From Thermoplasmata archaeon (GTDB lineage: Archaea; Thermoplasmatota; Thermoplasmata; Thermoplasmatales; Thermoplasmataceae): 10,733 nucleotides of DNA. The position numbers and the translations under genes are program-made. Of this stretch, positions 6,127 through 10,733 are shown piece after piece; positions within the stretch are counted from its first letter, which is position 1, and each line of letters opens with the position of its first letter. Location: assembly GCA_021833045.1 (NCBI GenBank), contig JAKBGP010000060.1:1-10733 (forward strand), written 5' to 3'. The notes beneath the pieces were generated by a model. The model made no database searches, was not told the origin of the DNA, and worked only from the letters and a program-made list of their open reading frames with translations.

Positions 6127-7141
6127 TTTCAATTGTCTGCTGCAGATCACTTTTTACCATTAATTTTATAAGCTCTTTGAATGAAGTCTTTGATTTCCAT
6201 TTTAATTTGTTATTTGCTTTCGAAGCGTCTGCAAGATAGTTGTCTGATTCAAGTGGTCTAAAAAATGCTTTATTGACCTTTACAAGGATTTTTCCATCGT
6301 CTGATAGACCGATCTCATTTTCATTTTCTCCTTCCCAATGTATTTTTATTCCCACCTCTTGAAATGCAATTTCTACGAATTCTCTTACTGTATGCAACTC
6401 TCCAGTTCCCAGAACATAATCGTCTCCAGATCCACTGTTAAGCATCTGCCACATGCCATATACATAGTCCTTGGCATACCCCCAATCCTTCCTTGCATTC
6501 AGATTCCCAAGTTCAAGCACCTGCTGCTTTCCATTCTTAATTCTTGAAACAGCCATACTAATTTTTCTTGTTACAAATTCTGGCCCCCTAACCTCACTTT
6601 CGTGGTTAAAGAGGATTCCGTTTGAAATAAACATTCCGTAAGCATCCCTGTATGTTTTCATGGTCCAAAATCCCGCTAATTTGGATACTGCATAGGGACT
6701 TCTTGGCTTAAACTGTGTCTCCTCATTTTGAGGTGTTGACTCAGGTTGCCCAAACATTTCTGAAGTTGCAGCATAATAAAGTCTTGTATTTGGAGAATAG
6801 TCTTTCACTGCATTTACTACATTCAGAGTTCCAGATATGTTGACATCATAAGTTGATGCCGGATTTTGAAAGCTATATCCAACAAAGCTCTGTGCTGCGA
6901 GATGATATAACTCATCCGGCCTTTCTCTTTCCATTAACCTTGCAAAGAAACCGGCATCGGTTAAGTCCCCATATTCTATTATTATTTTCTCCTTGATTTC
7001 TTTTGGAAGCTTTTCCATTGTACCTGTAGTCATTGAACTGTTTCTCCTTACTATCCCAATAATTTCATAATTTTTTTTAAATAATAATTTAGATAGAAAG
7101 AAACCATCCTGTCCAGATATACCTGTTATAATAGACTTCAT
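6122..7141 (-). CDS. gmd: GDP-mannose 4,6-dehydratase
   Basis: Gmd converts GDP-D-mannose to GDP-4-keto-6-deoxy-D-mannose, the branch point to GDP-fucose, GDP-rhamnose, GDP-perosamine and related donors, in the cytoplasm. The 339-residue short-chain dehydrogenase/reductase has the NADP-binding loop GISGQDG (7-13) and RR after strand 2, which fits NADP. The catalytic groups are T126/E128 in ATSEMFG and Y150-x3-K154 in SPYAVSK. Gmd-specific blocks are NHES (179-182), RGPEFVTRKI and LGNLNARKDWGYAKDY. Length is normal, slightly short at the C-terminus compared with bacterial enzymes. The enzyme that reduces or modifies the 4-keto product is not in the window. The gene follows the GT4 gene after 50 bases and has its own TATA-like box, so it may be transcribed both alone and by readthrough. 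Confidence 0.95.
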   Translation of the reverse strand: MKSIITGISGQDGFFLSKLLFKKNYEIIGIVRRNSSMTTGTMEKLPKEIKEKIIIEYGDLTDAGFFARLMERERPDELYHLAAQSFVGYSFQNPASTYDVNISGTLNVVNAVKDYSPNTRLYYAATSEMFGQPESTPQNEETQFKPRSPYAVSKLAGFWTMKTYRDAYGMFISNGILFNHESEVRGPEFVTRKISMAVSRIKNGKQQVLELGNLNARKDWGYAKDYVYGMWQMLNSGSGDDYVLGTGELHTVREFVEIAFQEVGIKIHWEGENENEIGLSDDGKILVKVNKAFFRPLESDNYLADASKANNKLKWKSKTSFKELIKLMVKSDLQQTIEK

Positions 7142-7160
7142 GCAATGGTATTGAATTAAT

Positions 7161-7172
7161 AATATTAAATAT
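7161..7172 (-). promoter_or_regulatory. TATA-like box for gmd
   Basis: On the minus strand it reads ATATTTAATATT, centred about 26 bases before the gmd ATG, with no Shine-Dalgarno sequence in between. It lies in the 50-base gap after the GT4 stop, so gmd probably has an internal, leaderless promoter within the cluster. Confidence 0.55.
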
Positions 7173-7191
7173 ATCTTAAGTCAACTTCGCA

Positions 7192-8280
7192 TTACTTTGA
7201 TTCCACTGCCACATTGAGAATAACCTTTTGCCATAGCTTTGTTGTCAATTCCCATGAATATTTCTTCGCCACATCAATAGATTTTAGAGACCATGATTCA
7301 TGGTCAAAAAGAATCGTTAGAGCTGCATCTCTTAGGGCATTACGATCCCCATCTGGCACTGTTAATCCATTCATTCCACTCTCAACGCTCTCTGATACCC
7401 CAGGAACATTGTATGCAACTGTTGGAGTTCCTGCTGCAGCTGCCTCTATTATTGATATCCCCCAACCTTCAGTTATAGATGAGTGTATATTTAACCATGC
7501 TTCGGAAACTGTTTTGGAAAGTTCTTCATCGGAAACCCTTCCTTTAAACGTTACGTACGAATTTAGATTTAAATTACTGACTAACAATTTCAACCTGGGC
7601 ATTTCTATACCTGTGCCAATCATAGATAAATGAATATCATCAAACTCATCTAAAAGGCCGTTTAATAGATAAATCGCTTCTTCTGGTCTCTTATAGGATC
7701 GCATCCCTCCGTAATATACAATCGACGGTTGTTCTGTTTTTTTGCGTGGGTGAAACAGTCCATTATTAACACCAGGATGTATTAATGTCACAAGTTTTGA
7801 GTTTATACCCAATTCGATCAGATCCTGCAATGACGTTTTTGATATCGTAACGAAATTCTGATGCCTATAAATGAGGAAATACAATTTTTCAATTACAGTG
7901 ATTATTTTTGCCATGACAAAATTTACTTGCCCAGGCAATGACCTAGCATGAAGGTGCAGAAAAGAGATGATGTTTTTTTTCCTTAAAAGAACAGGCATTA
8001 TCCAAGGTACTGCATGACCTAAATCAGAGATTATTATATCATAATTACTTTTTAACAGAAATACGGGCAGTACTAAATGAGGTCCAGCACGGAATCCATA
8101 CCTATAGATATCCAAACCATTGATTTTCTCGTGTCTCTGACAATTTTTCCATCCACCAGATAAAATTGTGACTTCATATCCATTAAATACTAGTCTTCCC
8201 CCTACCTCCAAGATAATCTTTTCGGCGCCTCCTGCCTTAGGATTCAAAGGATCTCGGTGTGCAAGCCATAAAATTTTCAT
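7192..8280 (-). CDS. GT4-family glycosyltransferase
   Basis: This GT-B fold retaining glycosyltransferase likely adds a sugar, perhaps mannose or a sugar derived from GDP-mannose, to a growing glycan at the cytoplasmic side of the membrane. The 362-residue product starts MKILWLAHRDP, with a glycine-rich acceptor loop AGGAE (16-20), then HLHARSL near 109-115, FVTISKTS at the domain hinge, YYGGMRSYKRPEEA near 189-202 (donor-domain start), and the GT4 signature EGWGISIIE (271-279) followed by AGTPTVAYNVPG. Length is typical. The ATG at 8280 has no Shine-Dalgarno sequence; an AT-rich ATAATATT at about -32 to -39 could be its TATA element. It is the first gene of a minus-strand run leading to gmd. 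Donor and acceptor cannot be predicted from sequence. Confidence 0.9.
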   Translation of the reverse strand: MKILWLAHRDPLNPKAGGAEKIILEVGGRLVFNGYEVTILSGGWKNCQRHEKINGLDIYRYGFRAGPHLVLPVFLLKSNYDIIISDLGHAVPWIMPVLLRKKNIISFLHLHARSLPGQVNFVMAKIITVIEKLYFLIYRHQNFVTISKTSLQDLIELGINSKLVTLIHPGVNNGLFHPRKKTEQPSIVYYGGMRSYKRPEEAIYLLNGLLDEFDDIHLSMIGTGIEMPRLKLLVSNLNLNSYVTFKGRVSDEELSKTVSEAWLNIHSSITEGWGISIIEAAAAGTPTVAYNVPGVSESVESGMNGLTVPDGDRNALRDAALTILFDHESWSLKSIDVAKKYSWELTTKLWQKVILNVAVESK

Positions 8281-8458
8281 AAAGTTTTATAGTGCATCTA
8301 ATTATCAGTTAATATTATTTTCCAAGAATTTTGGTAAAAATTCTTATTTGCTAAAATTACTTTTCAATCTTCATCATAGTTCACAGAAGTTTTAGTATTT
8401 CATAAACCTGCAAGTTAATGAGATCTTTCATTTAGATTGTCCTTTTAATTTCCTCTAA

Positions 8459-8590
8459 TTAAATGTTGAGAAGAACGTCCTTTGCGCAGGTATAAATCTC
8501 GCACTTTACTATGTCAATTCCAACATATCTTTTCAATCTGTCGCCTGTAGAGTTTATCTCAAATATTCCTAATTGATCTAAGATAATTAT
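8459..8590 (-). pseudogene. C-terminal fragment of an unidentified protein
   Basis: An open minus-strand frame of 43 codons, bounded by TAA at both ends and without a start codon, encodes LGIFEINSTGDRLKRYVGID followed by a segment with two cysteines (IVKCEIYTCAKDVL). Compared with the surrounding AT-rich DNA the residue mix is protein-like, with a Gly-Asp-Arg turn and an amphipathic end. I do not recognise the family. Beyond the stop the same frame continues with few interruptions to a 16-codon stretch starting at an ATG (MKDLINLQVY) and ending near 8380. It may be the end of a gene lost by decay, or chance. Confidence 0.3.
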
Positions 8591-9083
8591 TTAATTCACA
8601 GTTATGTTGTATCATCATATTGAGGTATAGAATAAGAAACGAGAAGTGTGGTTCTACATATAGAATTAACTGAATATCAAATATTTCAAGTCAAGTTTGG
8701 ATTCAAACCGGAATTTTAGAAAAAACATATACAATGTAAAAAAAATGGCTCAACAACTTTCAATTATTATTTTATCACCATATGTTTAGAATTTTCTTTT
8801 TTGTTTATTCCAATTATATACACATTATGCTCTCAAGTCGATTGAATGAATTTGACTAGTGATTACGTTTCGTAATGCTTAAAAAAAGGTTCTTTTTGTT
8901 AAATGATTCTAATTCTTTGTAGATGTATGATACCACAATAGTATTGAAAATAGCATAGATTTTCTTTACTATGATATAAAAGATATTGGAACCAAGTATT
9001 TGTATTTACAGTTCATTTGCTCAACCCCTGTTAAAACTTAATCATAGATGCCTTACCCACTTATATGAAATCAAAGTTTTATT

Positions 9084-9290
9084 CTATTCTTCAGAAATTT
9101 GTTGCACGTTTCTAGTTTTTATTTTTCGTATAAATATTAAAAATTCACGGATTCAGAAAGGTAAGATTCTTTCTCACGCCGCCATATTGATATACAACCT
9201 TAGTTTCTTTTCTGATGAATTTAAAAGTAGCTCTGAACCTCCAAACTTTTTGTGAGAGAATTTGTATATCGAAATTCAATTTATAAGTGA
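9084..9290 (-). pseudogene. Possible two-frame coding remnant
   Basis: On the minus strand an open run of about 48 codons contains LSQKVWRFRATFKFIRKETK and VVYQYGGVRKNLTFLNP before a stop. After a frame change it continues as FLIFIRKIKTRNVQQISEE to a TAG at 9084-9086. A hydrophobic-basic pattern at the end resembles the tail of a membrane protein, perhaps a glycan flippase or polymerase, but no family motif is visible. Weak evidence; AT-rich background could produce it. Confidence 0.2.
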
Positions 9291-9397
9291 ATTAAACTAA
9301 AAACGTTATATTTGAAGGCATGTAATAAATATAGCTACAATTTCAGATGAACAATAAAAGAGCAATATGCCAAATACAAAAATAATTATTGTGTGAT

Positions 9398-9405
9398 CTT
9401 ATATC
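9398..9405 (+). promoter_or_regulatory. TATA-like box for the plus-strand glycosyltransferase
   Basis: CTTATATC is centred about 26 bases before the ATG at 9428, with no Shine-Dalgarno sequence between. This supports a leaderless start at 9428 and argues against the upstream TTG at 9389, which would lie before the promoter element. Confidence 0.45.
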
Positions 9406-9427
9406 TGAACTATATTGTGAACGATAT

Positions 9428-10393
9428 ATGATTAAAATAACAGTAATAATAACAGCATTTAATAGGAAAGAATTCTTGATAAAAGCAATCGAATCCGCCT
9501 TGAATCAAAGTCTAAATAGAGAGTATTATGAAGTAATAGTTTTGAAAAATTTTATAGATGAAAGCATTGATTCTTTCATTAAAGAACACAAGTTATTATC
9601 AATTTATTCCCAAGAAAAATTATATCCCCGATGGATTTTCGAAGCAGTAAAAGTATCAAATGGAGATATAATTTGCTTTTTAGAAGATGACGATCTCTAC
9701 AAAGATAACCATTTGGAGGCGATTTATGTCGAATTTAGTCATTATGAAAAGTTAGGTTTCCTAAAAACTGGTTTTGAGCTATATTCCGAAATAGATGACA
9801 TAAAAATATACGATGTTTTTAAAAAAGTTTATAAAAATATAGACGTCACCTCTTTGGATGATTCTCTCGTTAAATTGTTGAAAATACAAAGATATGGTAT
9901 TAATGCCATAATTAGTGCTATTGGTATAAAAAAATCTATTCTAATTAAAGCTGAATCTTTTCTAACAAATTTTTATTTGTTTGATTATTTCTTACCATAT
10001 TTTGCTCTTTTTGAAGGTTATGATTTAATAGCATTGTCTGATGTTTCAATCCGCTACCGTATTGGAGATAGCTGGACGCACATAATCAGTGGAGACATTC
10101 AAAAGAATATAATACAAAAAGATAACCTTTTAAAAAATGTGATTAAAGATTATAATGAAATGAAATATATATTCAAATCAAAGAAGCATTTCTTAAATGC
10201 CATAGACTACCAAATTGTTAAACTTAATATTGATTTAGGAACGCTGTCTAATTTCAAAAGAAAACCTGAGGTCATTTTACTATATATTTACTGCTCAATA
10301 ATAGAATTGAATGCAAAAAGAATTGCGTATCTATTCTTATTTTTTATTTATAGGTTTTCCGGACGTAGGTTAATGTCTTGGCCCCCTAAATAG
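9428..10393 (+). CDS. GT2-family glycosyltransferase, divergent
   Basis: This GT-A fold enzyme likely adds a sugar during surface glycan assembly. From the ATG at 9428 it has 321 residues and opens MIKITVIITAFNRKEFLIKA, the usual GT2 N-terminus (strand, TAFNR, then the IESALNQS helix). The Asp-rich metal and nucleotide-sugar site follows in GDIICFLEDDDLY (EDDD at 86-89). Beyond that the sequence is not recognisable to me. The last 40 residues contain hydrophobic stretches (VILLYIYCSII and YLFLFFIY) with arginines after them, so the protein may attach to the membrane. The gene is very AT-rich, more so than queC and mdh, which suggests relaxed or foreign composition. A TTG at 9389 in the same frame is a poorer start. 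Acceptor and donor are unknown. Confidence 0.82.
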   Translation: MIKITVIITAFNRKEFLIKAIESALNQSLNREYYEVIVLKNFIDESIDSFIKEHKLLSIYSQEKLYPRWIFEAVKVSNGDIICFLEDDDLYKDNHLEAIYVEFSHYEKLGFLKTGFELYSEIDDIKIYDVFKKVYKNIDVTSLDDSLVKLLKIQRYGINAIISAIGIKKSILIKAESFLTNFYLFDYFLPYFALFEGYDLIALSDVSIRYRIGDSWTHIISGDIQKNIIQKDNLLKNVIKDYNEMKYIFKSKKHFLNAIDYQIVKLNIDLGTLSNFKRKPEVILLYIYCSIIELNAKRIAYLFLFFIYRFSGRRLMSWPPK

Positions 10394-10654
10394 ATCGACA
10401 ACACAGGTTAATCATTATAGAAAATGGCATATACGGAGTCCTCTGTGATATGAGTCACACATATTATAAATCATAAATAAAACTACATCGATCCAATAAG
10501 AAAGAAAAAAATAAATGCCCAGTTAAGACGACATATGGATTTCCAAGAGATGTGTTGAAGAAAAAGAATCTTAAACAAAATTTCCCAAGAATTGATTGAA
10601 CAAACCAATAATAAGATATATTCTATATTCTATACCTTAAATTGGCAAATTAAA
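10394..10654. other. AT-rich intergenic spacer
   Basis: No gene is supported. A lysine-rich open stretch around 10490-10590 (contains TTYGFPRDVL) has no start or promoter and looks like chance or decay. The right end contains TATA-like repeats (about 10617-10633) serving the next gene. Confidence 0.4.
10624..10632 (+). promoter_or_regulatory. TATA-like box for the gene at the right edge
   Basis: TATATTCTA within a run of TAT-rich sequence is centred about 27 bases before the ATG at 10655, again without a Shine-Dalgarno sequence. The run is repetitive, so the exact box is uncertain. Confidence 0.35.
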
Positions 10655-10733
10655 ATGGAAGATCACAACACAAGAAAAGATATAAGAAAAAGGCAAGTAA
10701 CTTTGATAAATGCATATCCCTTAGGAACCGGTA
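10655..10733 (+). CDS. N-terminal start of a probable glycosyltransferase (GT4-like), cut by the window end
   Basis: Twenty-six codons from the ATG remain open to the last base. After a charged leader (MEDHNTRKDIRKR) the sequence reads QVTLINAYPLGTG, a first beta strand followed by a glycine-bearing loop, as in the N-terminal acceptor domain of GT4 enzymes. The same kind of AYP-x-GTG start is familiar from Thermoplasmata glycosyltransferases, from memory. The position after a plus-strand glycosyltransferase gene fits. With so few residues the assignment is tentative; a nucleotide-binding protein with a similar loop is possible. Confidence 0.5.
   Translation, partial: MEDHNTRKDIRKRQVTLINAYPLGTG

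Larger units (their letters stand above)
8281..9388. other. 1.1-kb AT-rich stretch without an intact gene, containing possible remnants
   Basis: This stretch separates the minus-strand GT4-gmd-GT2 run from the plus-strand glycosyltransferases, so the promoters of both directions lie in or next to it. No frame has convincing length with a start signal. A plus-strand frame at 8986-9255 lacks family motifs. Two minus-strand patches look protein-like and are listed separately (8459-8590, 9084-9290). A short palindrome, ATTACG-TTT-CGTAAT (8862-8876), is not followed by T residues. The stretch is best read as decayed coding DNA. Confidence 0.5.

Noticed and set aside
8862..8876. Palindrome ATTACG-TTT-CGTAAT as terminator or regulator site
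   Set aside because: The stem is short and AT-rich, followed by A rather than T residues on the plus strand, with no nearby intact gene to serve.
8986..9255. 89-codon plus-strand open frame
   Set aside because: No ribosome-binding site or family motif is visible, and the residue composition is what AT-rich DNA gives by chance.
1..10733. CRISPR array, tRNA or rRNA gene, toxin-antitoxin or defence system
   Set aside because: I saw no regularly spaced repeats, no tRNA-like cloverleaf sequence and no effector motifs beyond the transposase on either strand.

Overview
The window looks like a piece of a chromosome from an archaeon of the Thermoplasmata, probably a Thermoplasmatales relative such as Ferroplasma, Thermoplasma or Cuniculiplasma. 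The malate dehydrogenase and the dolichyl-phosphate-hexose-synthase-like glycosyltransferase resemble proteins I remember from that group. Several genes also have an archaeal TATA-like box about 25 bases before the ATG and no Shine-Dalgarno sequence, as expected for leaderless archaeal mRNAs. The species assignment is inference and needs a search.

Left part (1-2060): a compact, less AT-rich housekeeping block. The 3' end of a queD-like gene overlaps queC. Both belong to the 7-deazaguanine route that in archaea feeds archaeosine in tRNA. queC converges on and overlaps the malate dehydrogenase gene mdh, and a perfect 9-bp hairpin sits across both stop codons.

Middle part (2063-4580): a junk-like mobile zone. 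It holds a left-end fragment of an IS256-family element (copy A), the C-terminal half of a GT4 glycosyltransferase cut at an IS end, and an end-to-end IS256-family element (copy B, 3153-4365) with both inverted repeats. Copy B's transposase carries an in-frame TAG and appears to lack the third catalytic acid. A frameshifted, unidentified coding remnant follows on the minus strand.

Right part (4794-10733): an AT-rich surface-glycan locus. On the minus strand are a GT2 enzyme of the dolichyl-phosphate sugar synthase type, GDP-mannose 4,6-dehydratase (gmd) and a GT4 glycosyltransferase. On the plus strand, beyond a 1.1-kb stretch without intact genes, are a divergent GT2 glycosyltransferase and the start of another probable glycosyltransferase that runs off the window. 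Together they suggest synthesis of a 6-deoxyhexose donor from GDP-mannose, loading of a sugar on a lipid carrier, and stepwise glycan assembly for glycoproteins or lipoglycans. The final structure cannot be read from the sequence.

Several apparent gene remnants (4366-4580, 5808-6126, 8459-8590, 9084-9290) suggest turnover of this locus by IS activity and decay. I see no CRISPR array, tRNA, rRNA, or defence or toxin system. The possible novelty lies in the glycan gene set and the decay pattern rather than in a clearly new system.
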